From Candidatus Rokuibacteriota bacterium (GTDB taxonomy: Bacteria; Methylomirabilota; Methylomirabilia; Rokubacteriales; CSP1-6), in the NCBI GenBank assembly GCA_030647435.1, contig JAUSJX010000124.1, forward strand, positions 1-64,000: DNA of 64,000 nt. Reading direction: 5' to 3'. Shown here in pieces: positions 24,802 to 35,605 of this stretch. A model generated the notes under the pieces. The model was not told where the DNA came from. It worked only from the letters and a program-made list of their open reading frames with translations, and did not search any database. The translations under genes were made by a program, and so were the position numbers. Within the stretch, counting starts at the first letter, position 1. The number at the start of each line of letters is the position of its first letter.

Positions 24802-25539
24802 TTACTTGATATGGCACTTCATGCAGATGTAGGCGGTGGTATTCCCCCCAAGCGTCCCGCGGAGGAAGAGATCGTCCACGGAAGCCTTGTTGTGCGGGTC
24901 GTGGCAGGACGAGCACTCCAGGCCGGTCTTCGCCGCAACAGCCCCGGCGGTGATATTCCCCGACCCGTCGTCGTTGAAAATGCGAATCGGGCTCAACGGA
25001 GTCAACTGGTACTCGCTGAGCTCGGCCGCATTACCGGTGGTGACCCCGTTGTACGTGTTCTTGGCATTCTGGTACGGGTACGGCATGGCGACCGGGTGGT
25101 TCCCCTTCATGGCGCCGCCGAAGCCGACGTTGTACTTGTCCCCCAATCCGTGCTTGGTATTGTCGAGCCCGACGGGCTTGCCTCCGTTGAACCACGCGAT
25201 ATCACCGACAGCCACGCTGCCGTCGTGGCAGCTCAGGCACTTCGCCGTGGGCCCATTGTACGTGTCGCCCTTGAAAGTCGGGAACAGGGTGCCGGCTGTG
25301 GTCGCGGGCACGTCCCAGCTGAAGGTGTTCGTCGAAAGGGTGTGGTTCCACAGCAGGAGCGTCGAGAGCGCCTTGTGCGGCGTGTGGCAGAACGTGCACA
25401 GACCGGTCGGTGGGGTGCCTTTACCCGAGAAGTCGTGGTCCGTGCCCGCGATCCCGGTGCCGCCAGTGGCCGCCCACGAGGCGGTCGGCAACAGCAGCGC
25501 GACGACCGCAAGGAACAGTGCGAACCTTAGGACTTTCAT
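24802..25539 (-). CDS. tetraheme c-type cytochrome, CxxCHTPH type
   Basis: The 245-residue protein has a signal peptide ending SWAA and four CXXCH motifs: CTFCHTPH, CLSCHDG, CSSCHDPH and a C-terminal CMKCH. The first two motifs and their spacing match the N-terminal third of the 12-heme protein at 13844, so it looks like a short relative. Its ATG overlaps the stop of the NHL gene. It is probably a periplasmic or surface electron carrier tethered near the NHL lipoprotein. Confidence 0.9.
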   Translation of the reverse strand: MKVLRFALFLAVVALLLPTASWAATGGTGIAGTDHDFSGKGTPPTGLCTFCHTPHKALSTLLLWNHTLSTNTFSWDVPATTAGTLFPTFKGDTYNGPTAKCLSCHDGSVAVGDIAWFNGGKPVGLDNTKHGLGDKYNVGFGGAMKGNHPVAMPYPYQNAKNTYNGVTTGNAAELSEYQLTPLSPIRIFNDDGSGNITAGAVAAKTGLECSSCHDPHNKASVDDLFLRGTLGGNTTAYICMKCHIK

Positions 25540-26717
25540 TTGACGTCATCTCCTTTCGCTGACTTCTCATTCCGCTGAGTAGCCTTCTCTGCGACTCCAT
25601 TTGGGCGCTCTGAATCACCCCCTTTGGTCTCGGCGACCGGGTTCAGAAAGCTGTCCTCCGCCCGCGTGTTCACGAGCTGGTACACTTCCACCCGGTGGTT
25701 GAGGTAGTCGGCCACGTAGATGCGGTTGCTCTTGTCGATGACGATGGCAGTGGGGTTCTTCAGCATCCCGGGGATCGGCCCGCGGCCGCCGAAGAAGAGG
25801 AGCACCTGGCCCTTCGGGTTGAAGATCTGGACATTGCTCCAGCCACCATCCGCCACGTACACGTTCCCGAAGCTGTCGAGGGCCACCCCCTTGGGCTTGT
25901 CGAACATCCCCCAGGCGGAGCCCCGCTGGCCAACGGTCTTCACGTACTTGCCGTCGGGATCGAATACCTGGACCCGCGAATTCAGCGTATCGGTGACGTA
26001 GAGATTGCCCGTGTCATCCACCGCCAGGTAGGTCGGGAACAGGAACTGGCCGGGCCCCTCGCCTCTCTCCCCGCCGATGGTGCCGATGAGATCGCCAGCC
26101 ATGTTGAAGACCTTGATGGTGTGTTTCTCGGACTTGGTGTGCGCGGTGTCGGCGAGATAGATCTTCCCGCGCTCCCGGTCGAGGGCGATCCCGGTGGGGC
26201 GCTCCACACTCGGATGCGTGAAGAACCGGACCCGTTTGCCTTGCCGGTCGAATACGCTGACCCCCCGCTTCTCCTGCTCGACCACGTAGAGCTGCTCTTG
26301 AGCGTCCAGAGCCAAGCCCACGGGTCGGGCCAGCTTTTCCGCCTCGCCGATCTTGGAGAACTTCTTCTGCCCGAAGTCGAAGACGAAGACCTCCAGCCGG
26401 GCGAAGTCCGACACGTAAAGACGTTGCCCGTCATCGGAGATCGCGAGCCCCATCGGCTCGATGATCCGGTTGGGCGCCGGCTTGTCGCCGGCGAGGAAGG
26501 CGAAGAGCTTCTGGGAAAAGGTCGTATCCCGGCCGAGGTCCACGTCGCTGACGATGCTCCGAACGAACTCGACGCGCGCCGTCAGCGGAGGCGGCGGCCA
26601 GACGAGGCGCACCGGCTCCTCTCTCTTCGGCGCCGTGGCGCAGCCACTCAGGGCGACGAGGAGGACCCCGACCGCTACCCGTCCATACCGTCTGCGAACC
26701 GCCGAGCTCGTCGACAT
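25536..26717 (-). CDS. NHL beta-propeller lipoprotein
   Basis: The 393-residue protein has a lipoprotein signal with LSGC (Cys near 26) and about six NHL repeats (LYVSDFARLEVFVFD-type blades), then a charged C-terminal tail. It is a paralogue of the protein at 15615, with the same WPPPP...ARVEFVRS region after the lipid-bearing Cys. It lies between a monoheme and a tetraheme cytochrome gene and overlaps the latter by ATGA. A docking or scaffold role for the cytochrome is inferred. Confidence 0.87.
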   Translation of the reverse strand: MSTSSAVRRRYGRVAVGVLLVALSGCATAPKREEPVRLVWPPPPLTARVEFVRSIVSDVDLGRDTTFSQKLFAFLAGDKPAPNRIIEPMGLAISDDGQRLYVSDFARLEVFVFDFGQKKFSKIGEAEKLARPVGLALDAQEQLYVVEQEKRGVSVFDRQGKRVRFFTHPSVERPTGIALDRERGKIYLADTAHTKSEKHTIKVFNMAGDLIGTIGGERGEGPGQFLFPTYLAVDDTGNLYVTDTLNSRVQVFDPDGKYVKTVGQRGSAWGMFDKPKGVALDSFGNVYVADGGWSNVQIFNPKGQVLLFFGGRGPIPGMLKNPTAIVIDKSNRIYVADYLNHRVEVYQLVNTRAEDSFLNPVAETKGGDSERPNGVAEKATQRNEKSAKGDDVK

Positions 26718-26727
26718 GATGGCCTCG

Positions 26728-27087
26728 CTACTTCGCCAGGCTCCTGACGAAGGTGATCACGTCCCGGATCTGGTCGTCCTTCATCGCGGCACCCCACGGC
26801 GGCATCGCGGCGGACTTGCCGACGGCGGCGCCACCCTTCTTGACGATGTCGATGAGGTACTCGTCCTTGAGCCCTCCCAGGTACGCCTTGTCGGTGAGGT
26901 CCCTGGGCTTTGGGTTCAGCGCCGCGGCGGCAGCGCCGTCGCCCTTCCCGGCCGGACCATGGCAGGGAGCGCAGTTCTGGACGAATTGCGCCTTGCCTTT
27001 CTCGGCGTTCCCCTGAGCCACTGCGAGGCTCGGAAGCGCCACACCCACGAGCAAAGCCGCCAAACCAATCTGTACCGCTCGCCGCAT
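26728..27087 (-). CDS. small monoheme cytochrome c
   Basis: The 119-residue protein has a signal peptide ending AVAQ, one heme motif (CAPCH) followed by GPAGKGDG, and a candidate axial Met in AAMPPWG. This is a class I cytochrome c. It is first in the operon with the NHL and tetraheme genes, and AAGGAGG precedes its start. A close paralogue lies at 46686, sharing GPAGKGDG, NPKP and KKGGAAVGKS-like segments. It probably shuttles electrons in the periplasm. A sigma-54-like promoter and two GGGGAA palindromes lie upstream. Confidence 0.93.
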   Translation of the reverse strand: MRRAVQIGLAALLVGVALPSLAVAQGNAEKGKAQFVQNCAPCHGPAGKGDGAAAAALNPKPRDLTDKAYLGGLKDEYLIDIVKKGGAAVGKSAAMPPWGAAMKDDQIRDVITFVRSLAK

Positions 27088-27122
27088 GGGGCCTCCTTGT
27101 TAGCGGAATCGCTTGCCGAGAG

Positions 27123-27138
27123 TGCAAGGAGCGTTCCG
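27123..27138 (-). promoter_or_regulatory. sigma-54-like promoter of the 27-kb cytochrome operon
   Basis: The minus strand reads CGGAACGCTCCTTGCA. The -12 TTGCA is a full match and the GG-N10-GC spacing is exact, while the -24 box (CGGAAC) is weaker. The expected start point is about 25 nt before the ATG at 27087, leaving room for the ribosome binding site. Two palindromes lie 185-230 bp upstream. Confidence 0.5.
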
Positions 27139-27321
27139 ATCCTGGGATCAGTCGCGTCGCGGTCTACCGGGGCGGACCAGCTCTGGAGTGAGGCCTTCTA
27201 ACCGATTGATTTTCACGCCGGACAGGGATTGTGTCCGGCAGGCGGACGGCTGGAAGTGTCGGAAAAGCTTACGATACGCTCGCGGAATAGCCGAAGCGAG
27301 CCGCTCGGCCTAATCCGAAGC

Positions 27322-27355
27322 TGGGAATTTTCCCCGCGGGATGGGGAAAATTCCT
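27322..27355. promoter_or_regulatory. paired GGGGAA-type palindromes, putative activator sites
   Basis: TGGGAATTTTCCCC (27322-27335) and GGGGAAAATTCCT (27343-27355) sit 7 nt apart, just beyond the stop of the response regulator gene and upstream of the cytochrome operon. The second overlaps that stop codon. Centre-to-centre distance is about 20 bp, two helical turns, which would place two dimers on one DNA face. Confidence 0.6.
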
Positions 27356-28743
27356 CAGTCGCCCTCTTCGGTCCGGTGGCCGAGGTCGAACTTCTTGACC
27401 CGGTACCGCAGCTCGTCGCGCGTGAGCCCAAGCAGCCGGGCCGCCCGGGTTTGATTGCCATGCGTGAGATCGAGCGCCTGCCGGACGAAGTCCCGCTCCA
27501 CGTCCTCGAAGACGATCCCCGAGGGCGGCAGCTGGAAGGAGGGTGCCTCTCGAGGCCCACCCGCGGCATGACCGGCGATCTCCGGTGCCAGGTCCCCGGG
27601 TGACAGATCGCCCTCGTCGGCCAGGATCATGGCGCGCTCGATCACGTTCCGCAGCTCGCGCACGTTACCCGGCCAATCGTACTGCACCAGCAGGCGCACG
27701 ACCTCGGGAGTGAGGCGCGGCTGGCGCTTCTTGAACTCGCGGCTGAAGTGCTCGAGGAAGTGCTGCGCCAGGAGCGGGATGTCCTCCCGCCGCTCGCGGA
27801 GCGGCGGGATCGTGATCGTGACGACCTGGAGCCGGTAGTACAGGTCCTTGCGGAACGTCCCGTCCTGCACCGCCGCCCGCAAGTCCCTGTTCGTCGCCGC
27901 AACGATCCGGATATCCACGCTGATGTCCTTCGTCCCGCCCACGCGCCGGAACCGCCGCTCTTCGAGCACTCGGAGCAGCTTGGCCTGGAGCGCCGGCGTC
28001 ATGTCCCCGATCTCGTCCAGGAAGAGTGTCCCGCCGTGGGCGAGCTCCAGGAGGCCCCTCTTCTGCACCTTGGCATCCGTGAAAGCGCCCCGCTCGTGGC
28101 CGAACAGCTCGGACTCCAGCAGCGTCTCCGGCATGGCCGTGCAGGTGATCTCCATGAACGGCTCCTCGGCCCGACTGCTCTCGTAGTGGAACGCCTTGGC
28201 CAGGACGTCCTTGCCGGTCCCGCTCTCGCCCTGAATCAGCACCATGGTGGCACCGCTCGCGCTCACCTTCCGCGCCAGCGCGACGACGTCCTGGATGGTC
28301 CGGCTCTTCCCGACGATGCGGTCGAAGTGGAACGGGTAGAGGTGCTTCTCCCGCAAGAACTCGACCTTCTGGCGGAGCTGCCGCGTCTCGAGCGCATTCC
28401 GGAGAGTCACCGCCAGGTTGTCGAAGTCAATGGGCTTGGGGATGTAATCGTAAGCCCCGAGCCGCATGGCCTCCACGGCAGTCGCCACGTCGGCATACGC
28501 CGTCATGATGACCACCTGGATGTCCGGATGAGCCTCCTTGATCTGCCGGATCACCTGGATCCCGTCGGTGTCGGGCAGCTTGAGGTCGAGCAGCACCAGG
28601 TCCGGGCTGTCGTCCCGCACCGCCGCCAGGGCGGTCGCCCCGTCCTCGGCCGTCTCTACGGTGTAGCCGCCCTTCTCGAGCATCTGCTCGAGGGACCAAC
28701 GGATCAATCGCTCGTCGTCAACGACCAGCACTCTGGGCGACAT
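27355..28743 (-). CDS. NtrC-family sigma-54 response regulator
   Basis: The 462-residue protein has a receiver domain (phosphoacceptor Asp53, Lys103), an AAA+ domain with Walker A GESGTGKD (172-179), GAFTDA (219-224, a variant of the sigma-54-contacting GAFTGA loop) and Walker B FLDEIG (241-246), then a Fis-type helix-turn-helix (NQTRAARLLGLTRDELRYRV). The ATG at 28743 follows GGAGGGGGAAAC. It overlaps the kinase gene by 26 nt and is last in the ccm operon. I infer that it binds the GGGGAAAATTCCCC palindromes near hemA, its own operon and two cytochrome operons. Confidence 0.95.
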   Translation of the reverse strand: MSPRVLVVDDERLIRWSLEQMLEKGGYTVETAEDGATALAAVRDDSPDLVLLDLKLPDTDGIQVIRQIKEAHPDIQVVIMTAYADVATAVEAMRLGAYDYIPKPIDFDNLAVTLRNALETRQLRQKVEFLREKHLYPFHFDRIVGKSRTIQDVVALARKVSASGATMVLIQGESGTGKDVLAKAFHYESSRAEEPFMEITCTAMPETLLESELFGHERGAFTDAKVQKRGLLELAHGGTLFLDEIGDMTPALQAKLLRVLEERRFRRVGGTKDISVDIRIVAATNRDLRAAVQDGTFRKDLYYRLQVVTITIPPLRERREDIPLLAQHFLEHFSREFKKRQPRLTPEVVRLLVQYDWPGNVRELRNVIERAMILADEGDLSPGDLAPEIAGHAAGGPREAPSFQLPPSGIVFEDVERDFVRQALDLTHGNQTRAARLLGLTRDELRYRVKKFDLGHRTEEGD

Positions 28744-29995
28744 GTTTCCCCCTCCCGCCGCGGTCGGCCGGCAGTGCGCTTGGCGGTGCGGTCGGCAGCG
28801 CGATCGTGAAGGCAGTGCCTTTGCCCACGACGCTCTCGACCGTGATGCGGCCCCCGTGCTCCTCGACGACCCGGGCCGTGATGGCGAGCCCCAGCCCGGT
28901 GCCCTGGGCCTTCGTCGTGAAGAAGGGCTGGAAAATGCGGCCGATCTGATCCTCGGGAATCCCGGCGCCCGTGTCGGCGATGCGGATCTGCACCGGCCGC
29001 CCGTTGCCCGGGAGCGTGCGTGTCTCGATCGTGAGGCGGCCGCCATGAGGCATGGCTTGCCGGGCATTCACCAGGATGTTGAGCAGCGCTTGGTGGAGCA
29101 GGTTGGGGTCCACGGAGACGGGCGGCAGCGAGCTGTCCAGGCGGCGGACCACCTCGATGTCCCCGCGGGGCAAGAACTTCAGGCTCTGCTCCAGGAGGCC
29201 ATTGATCTCCACGAGGAGACGCTGTGGCTTTTCCGGGCGCGCGTACTGCAGGAGGTCGGTCAGCGTGCGGTTCATGCGCGCGATCTGGGCCTGGAGGTCG
29301 GCGAGCAGCGCCCGCCGCTCGTCGTCCGGCTGGAACTGGCCGCCGAGCACGTGCAGCGCGCCCGAGATGCCCGCCAGCGGGTTCCGCAGCTCGTGGGCGA
29401 GACCCGCTGCCAGCTCCCCCACTGTCGCCAGACGGTCCCATCGCAGCAGCTGCTCCTGCTGCCGCTCGAGCGCCTCCCGCCGCCGGCGCGCCTGCTCGGC
29501 CACCATCCCCATGCACAGCCCGACCAGGCCGAAGAACGCCACGCGGAGCGCGACGCCGGGCATGGGCGGCGGCCACGTCCCCGCCAGCAGGTAGAGGGCC
29601 GACGCGGCTACGGCGGTCAGCAGTCCGGTGCGGAGGCCGAAGTAGAAGGCGTGGAGCGCGATCAGCAGGATGAACGCCAGGTGCAGGTCGCTGGCGAACC
29701 CCCCCGTGATGCGGACGAGGAAAAAGATGGTTCCCAGGTCGAATACGAGCGCGATCCGGTAGAGGAGCGCTATCCGGCCCGGGTGCACCGCGTTCAGGAG
29801 GTAGATCCCCACGCTGAAGACGAAGAACATGGACAGGATCGGGAGCTGCGGAGCCCTGGTCCAGTCCGGAGCCACAGCCCACCACGCCACGCCGGCGGCC
29901 AGGGCCCCCGCGCGCAGCCCGAGGAACCAGAGGTCCAGGGGCTCGAGGCCCATGCGGTGCCCCCACTGCTCGACGTGGGTCCAGGTGTCGTTCAT
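28718..29995 (-). CDS. membrane histidine kinase, partner of the sigma-54 regulator
   Basis: The 425-residue protein has about five or six N-terminal membrane segments (20-165), a HisKA domain with His201 in LAHELRNPL, then N box (NILVNARQAM), DTGAGIP and GTGLGLAI motifs of the ATPase domain. It resembles NtrB/ZraS/PilS-type kinases without a separate PAS domain, so the signal may be sensed in the membrane, perhaps the quinone pool, which is speculative. Its ATG overlaps the upstream TPR gene stop (ATGA), which places it in the cytochrome maturation operon. Confidence 0.92.
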   Translation of the reverse strand: MNDTWTHVEQWGHRMGLEPLDLWFLGLRAGALAAGVAWWAVAPDWTRAPQLPILSMFFVFSVGIYLLNAVHPGRIALLYRIALVFDLGTIFFLVRITGGFASDLHLAFILLIALHAFYFGLRTGLLTAVAASALYLLAGTWPPPMPGVALRVAFFGLVGLCMGMVAEQARRRREALERQQEQLLRWDRLATVGELAAGLAHELRNPLAGISGALHVLGGQFQPDDERRALLADLQAQIARMNRTLTDLLQYARPEKPQRLLVEINGLLEQSLKFLPRGDIEVVRRLDSSLPPVSVDPNLLHQALLNILVNARQAMPHGGRLTIETRTLPGNGRPVQIRIADTGAGIPEDQIGRIFQPFFTTKAQGTGLGLAITARVVEEHGGRITVESVVGKGTAFTIALPTAPPSALPADRGGRGKHVAQSAGR

Positions 29996-30957
29996 CCGCG
30001 CCATCCGTGCGTCTCGTGGGCTCTCTGGTCCGCTTGAGCGACCTTCACTGGGAATCCCATGGCTGCTGCCGTTGCACCGGCGGGCACGACTGAGGACCGC
30101 GGAGTGCCCTCGGGCCGGACCGGCGGCGCGGCGGGTGATGGTGCCCCGCCGCGCCGCGCGCCCTGGGCCGCCTGGCGGCGCGCCTCGGCAAGCATGGAAC
30201 GCGCCCGCTCGGCGTCCGTGCCCGTCGGGACCAGAGCCAGGAAGCCCTCGAGGGCCCGCGCCGCGGCGGCGTAATCCTTCTTGCCCTCGAAGAGCATGTG
30301 CGCCCGGTCCCAGTGGGCGTGGGCGTACTTCGGGTCCGCTCGCAGGGCTTCGTCCATGCGCGCGAGTCCCTGATCCATGTGGCCACCCTGATAGAGGATG
30401 AGGCCCAAATGGGTAAGGGCCTCGGCGTTCTTCGGCTCCCGGCTGAGCACGCGCTGGTAGGCCCAGATGGCCGCTGGGACCTTGCCCTCGTCGAGCGCCT
30501 GATGGGCGAAGACGAGCAGCTTCCCCGTCGGCGCGGCCTCCGCCTCCACCTCCTTGCTGAGGGCCTCCAACGCGACGCTCACGCCGACGCCGGCGGGCGC
30601 TGCGGCCCCTCCCGCTGTCCGCCCTGCGGCCGGGCGCTTGTCGGTCGTGGATCGGCCGAGGAAGATGCCCACGCCCAGGCCCACGAGGAGGAGCGCCACC
30701 GCCCCCAGGGTGAGCGCGAGCGGGCTCCGGAGCCTGGCCCCGACCGGCGGGGGCGCGGCCTCGGACCGACTTCGGCGCCCCTCCTGCTCGGACTGGCGAA
30801 GGCGCTTGAGGAGCCCGGCCGCGCGCCGCTCCGAGCGCTGCTTGAGCTCGGCGTGGTCGCTCGGCCCGAGGCGCCCTGCCGCCAGGTCGTCGTCCAGCTC
30901 CCGGATCGCTGCGTACGCGGCCTCGAGCTGTCGCTTGAGGTCCTCCACGCTGCTCAC
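29992..30957 (-). CDS. CcmI-like TPR protein of cytochrome c maturation
   Basis: I chose the GTG at 30957, preceded by AAGGAGGGCGTC and overlapping the ccmH stop (GTGA). The 321-residue protein has an N-terminal charged helix, one membrane segment (about residues 78-100), and two or three TPR repeats with AEALTHLGLILYQGG and HAHWDRAHMLFEGK, then a low-complexity tail. CcmI/CycH proteins hold apocytochrome c for heme ligation and have the same membrane-plus-TPR design. Its place directly after ccmH fits that role. Confidence 0.8.
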   Translation of the reverse strand: MSSVEDLKRQLEAAYAAIRELDDDLAAGRLGPSDHAELKQRSERRAAGLLKRLRQSEQEGRRSRSEAAPPPVGARLRSPLALTLGAVALLLVGLGVGIFLGRSTTDKRPAAGRTAGGAAAPAGVGVSVALEALSKEVEAEAAPTGKLLVFAHQALDEGKVPAAIWAYQRVLSREPKNAEALTHLGLILYQGGHMDQGLARMDEALRADPKYAHAHWDRAHMLFEGKKDYAAAARALEGFLALVPTGTDAERARSMLAEARRQAAQGARRGGAPSPAAPPVRPEGTPRSSVVPAGATAAAMGFPVKVAQADQRAHETHGWRG

Positions 30958-31400
30958 GACGCCCTCCTTTCCAGTTCTCTCCGGACAGCCGCCAGCGCCT
31001 CTTCGTCCACCTCTGCCTCGTCCGTCATCCCGCCGCGGCGGCTCCAGCGCCTCAAGACCAGGAGCGCGCCCACTAAACCACCGACCAGGGCTCCGAGCGG
31101 CAGAACCCAGGCCAGGAGCGGGAAGCCCCGGGTGGGCGGTGAGAGCAGCACCCACTCGCCGTAGCGGCTCGCGAAGTACGCCTTGACCTGCTCGGGCGAC
31201 TCGCCCGCGGCCAGCCGCTCGCGGATGACCTCGCGCATCTGGCGCGCCATCTCGGACGGGGAGTCCGCCACGGACTGGTTCTGGCACACCACGCAGCGCA
31301 GCTCGCGCGCAACGGCGTCCACCTGGGCCTCGGTGGGCGCCGCTGCGGACACCCCCACGGCCGCGCCCAGGACCAGGATCAGGGCCAGGAGCACCCTCAT
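30954..31400 (-). CDS. ccmH: CcmH-type apocytochrome c thiol oxidoreductase
   Basis: The 148-residue protein has a signal peptide, the LRCVVCQNQS motif of CcmH/CycL (redox Cys pair near residues 36-39), a helical domain and one C-terminal membrane segment (about 95-115). The family reduces the CXXCH cysteines of apocytochromes before heme attachment. Its start overlaps the ccmG stop. Length is normal for the single-domain form. Confidence 0.95.
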   Translation of the reverse strand: MRVLLALILVLGAAVGVSAAAPTEAQVDAVARELRCVVCQNQSVADSPSEMARQMREVIRERLAAGESPEQVKAYFASRYGEWVLLSPPTRGFPLLAWVLPLGALVGGLVGALLVLRRWSRRGGMTDEAEVDEEALAAVRRELERRAS

Positions 31401-31921
31401 GATCCCGCCTCGAGGGCCGGCCGGATCTGCTCCGCAAGGGTCTCCACCGTCACGGCGCCCACCTGACGCGACCGGATGCGCCCGGCCCGGTCGATGACGA
31501 AGGTCTCAGGCACGCCGTAGATGCCGTAGGCAATGGAGGTGGCCCCGGTCGCGTCCGTGACGTTCGGATACGTCGTCCGGGTGTGGCCGACAAACGCGCG
31601 GGCCGTGGCCTCCCGGTCCTGAATGTTCACGCCCACCAGGATCAGCCCCGAGTCACGGTGGCGCCGCCACACGGCCTCCAGCGCCGCCGCCTCCTCGCGG
31701 CACGGCACGCACCACGAGGCCCAGAAGTTGACGACGACGACCTGGCCGCGGAGACTGGCCAAGCGCAGTTCGCCGCCGTCCAAGCCCGGCAGCGCGAACT
31801 CCGGCGCGGGCGCGCCCACCAGCGGCGAGGACACCGCGCGGGGATTGCTTCGAAGCCCCTGTGCCAGGAGCGCCACCGGGAGGAGCACGACCACACCCAC
31901 CAGCAGCAGCCGGCGCCACAT
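31397..31921 (-). CDS. ccmG: CcmG/DsbE thioredoxin-like protein
   Basis: The 174-residue protein starts at 31921 behind GGGGAGGGG, has an N-terminal membrane anchor and a thioredoxin fold with active site WCVPC after VVVNFWAS, plus the cis-Pro segment GVPETFVID. It is the periplasmic reductant in system I cytochrome c maturation. It follows ccmF by 2 nt and overlaps ccmH. Confidence 0.95.
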   Translation of the reverse strand: MWRRLLLVGVVVLLPVALLAQGLRSNPRAVSSPLVGAPAPEFALPGLDGGELRLASLRGQVVVVNFWASWCVPCREEAAALEAVWRRHRDSGLILVGVNIQDREATARAFVGHTRTTYPNVTDATGATSIAYGIYGVPETFVIDRAGRIRSRQVGAVTVETLAEQIRPALEAGS

Positions 31922-31923
31922 TC

Positions 31924-33906
<1,983 letters not shown>

Positions 33907-33961
33907 GCTGTCCGCGTTGACCGGGTATCCATGGTTCGGCGCTTCCCCCGCGGCCGTGACA

Positions 33962-33977
33962 TGCCAGAACGATGCCA
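33962..33977 (-). promoter_or_regulatory. sigma-54-like promoter of the ccm-kinase-regulator operon
   Basis: The minus strand reads TGGCATCGTTCTGGCA: TGGCA in the -24 box, GGCA in the -12 box, with exact GG-N10-GC spacing. The expected start point is about 44 nt before the GTG at 33906. A perfect GTGGGGAAAATTCCCCAC palindrome lies about 120 bp upstream, which would make the operon autoregulated. Confidence 0.55.
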
Positions 33978-34086
33978 CAGAGCATCGCGCTGCACGAAAC
34001 CCTTGCAAGTCGGTCTGTTGGGCGCCAGCCTAGAGCGAATGAGCCAGATCCGCAGGGGTCGGAAGTGTGGCAGACGTGGCCCACGT

Positions 34087-34104
34087 GTGGGGAAAATTCC
34101 CCAC
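34087..34104. promoter_or_regulatory. GTGGGGAAAATTCCCCAC palindrome, best activator site
   Basis: Perfect 8-bp arms (GTGGGGAA / TTCCCCAC) flank AA. This is the longest match among the sites in this window. It lies upstream of the ccm operon promoter at 33962-33977. I infer binding by the regulator encoded at the far end of that same operon. Confidence 0.65.
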
Positions 34105-34249
34105 CGCTCGGGCTGGGCTTACGCGGAGGCTTGGCCAGCCGGCACCCGGGGAAACATGGCGAACGAACGGAGGGAGATGAGCGTCGCGCTCACCTCGACA
34201 TTCCCCTGGTTCGAAACGGACGTCCTCACTGAAGAGCGCAACTGCCAAG

Positions 34250-34786
34250 GGCTCGCGTGCCTCAATACGGACCTGGTGCAGCACGAGGCGACGCGATCGC
34301 TCACCCAGCGCGTGCCCCTCGATGTCGACAGCTCCGAGAGTCCTGTTCACGACGCGCAGGAGCAGTCGGCCTACAACGGCCACTTCGAGTCCGTCTGCTA
34401 CCATCCCCTCTTCGTCTTCAACGAGGACGGCGACTGCCTCGCTGCCACGCTCCGGCCTGGCCGTGCTGAGCGGGCCATCGAGGACTTGCTCACCCGGCCC
34501 CGCGGCAGACCCAGCCACGCCCCGCTGGTGCGCTACCGGAGCTTTCAATATTAGGCCACCTCCTGGGACCTGCCTCGGCGGGTGATCGCCACGGTCGAGC
34601 ATCACCTGGCGGAGCTCTTTCCCCGGGTGGGCTTCATCGTCACCACGTTGACCGGGACGAACCGGCGGGTGGCTCATCCGACATGCCCGGTACTGTATCC
34701 TCCAGCTAGCCGAGAGCCACTTGACGCGGCGCCTGTTTGGACAGATCCTCGGGCGCATCGAGCGACTCGCGTGGCATCCGACCTGA
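34250..34786 (+). pseudogene. degenerate IS1380-family transposase
   Basis: Three segments match IS1380 transposases. The first has VPLDVDSSESPVH (with a catalytic-type Asp) and GHFESVCYHPLFVFNEDGD. The second has a stop (TAG 34552-34554) followed by SWDLPRRVIATVEHHL and TTLTGTNRR. The third, in another frame from about 34670, has RHARYCILQLAESHLTRRLF and ends RIERLAWHPT-stop at 34786. The N-terminus and middle are deleted, so it is inactive. It shows past insertion next to the ccm promoter. Terminal inverted repeats were not identified. From 34787 to 35071 I see nothing else. Confidence 0.8.
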
Positions 34787-35071
34787 TCGAGCGGACGGGA
34801 CTCGAAGGGAGGGAGACGCGGAACGGCTCAATCCCGGCGGGGGTGTCTCTGAGGTGGGGGACTCAAGGGTGGCACCCCCCGAAACACTCGGGGTCAGCAG
34901 GGCATGAATATCGAGAACCCACCTTGTCGTCTATTCCACCCCGGCGGAACGGCGAGGTGGAGCGCGCGCGGCTCGCTGAGCAGCATCGGAGGCAGCGAAG
35001 AATGGTCCCTATCGGGAATCCCGCCTGAAGACGCTGGTATTGCACTTGAGGTGACACAAGAGGAGATCCAG

Positions 35072-35515
35072 ATGGACATGCTCTTCGGGACCTTCGCCTC
35101 GAAGTCTCTCCTGATCGTGCGAGTCGTTCTCGGTGTCATTTTCTTCGGGCACGGAGCCCAGAAGACGTTCGGGTGGTTTGGAGGCCCCGGGCTTCGGGGA
35201 GTCATCAGCTCCTTCAGGCAGTCGCTCGGTATCCCGGCCCCCTTCACGGTCCTCGCGGCCTTCACCGAATGCTTCGGGGGGCTGGCGATGATCGTAGGCG
35301 TGCTTGTTCGTCCCACCGCCGTTGGGCTCGTCCTGGTGATGGTGGTGGCCATCGCCACGGTGCACTGGCGCAACGGATTCTTTCTGAATTGGTCACTGGA
35401 GCCCGGCAAGGGACACGGCTTCGAGATGAACTTTGCCCTGATCGGCATGGCGCTGGCCGTGCTCATCGGTGGCGCAGGATTCCTCTCAATCGACCGGATG
35501 ATCCGGCCTTGGTGA
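35072..35515 (+). CDS. DoxX-family membrane protein
   Basis: The 147-residue protein begins at the ATG at 35072, behind GAGGAG. It has four hydrophobic segments and the DoxX signature GHGAQKTFGWFGG near residue 26, with the family's usual length. DoxX proteins are small membrane proteins linked in some organisms to thiosulfate:quinone oxidoreductase and in others to redox stress. No DoxD/DoxA or sulfur gene is nearby, so the role here is open. It stands alone between two gene remnants. Confidence 0.88.
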   Translation: MDMLFGTFASKSLLIVRVVLGVIFFGHGAQKTFGWFGGPGLRGVISSFRQSLGIPAPFTVLAAFTECFGGLAMIVGVLVRPTAVGLVLVMVVAIATVHWRNGFFLNWSLEPGKGHGFEMNFALIGMALAVLIGGAGFLSIDRMIRPW

Positions 35516-35605
35516 GTCCGAGTTCCGTCGTGCGATGACAGATTATCTCGGGCGGGCCGCTGGGCGTCCGATCGAGGCTACGGACGAACCGGGCAGCTGA
35601 GCAGC

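Noticed and set aside
34156-34554. Intact 132-residue hypothetical gene
   Set aside because: Its sequence from about residue 35 onward matches the IS1380 transposase, which continues past the TAG, so it is part of a broken transposase gene.
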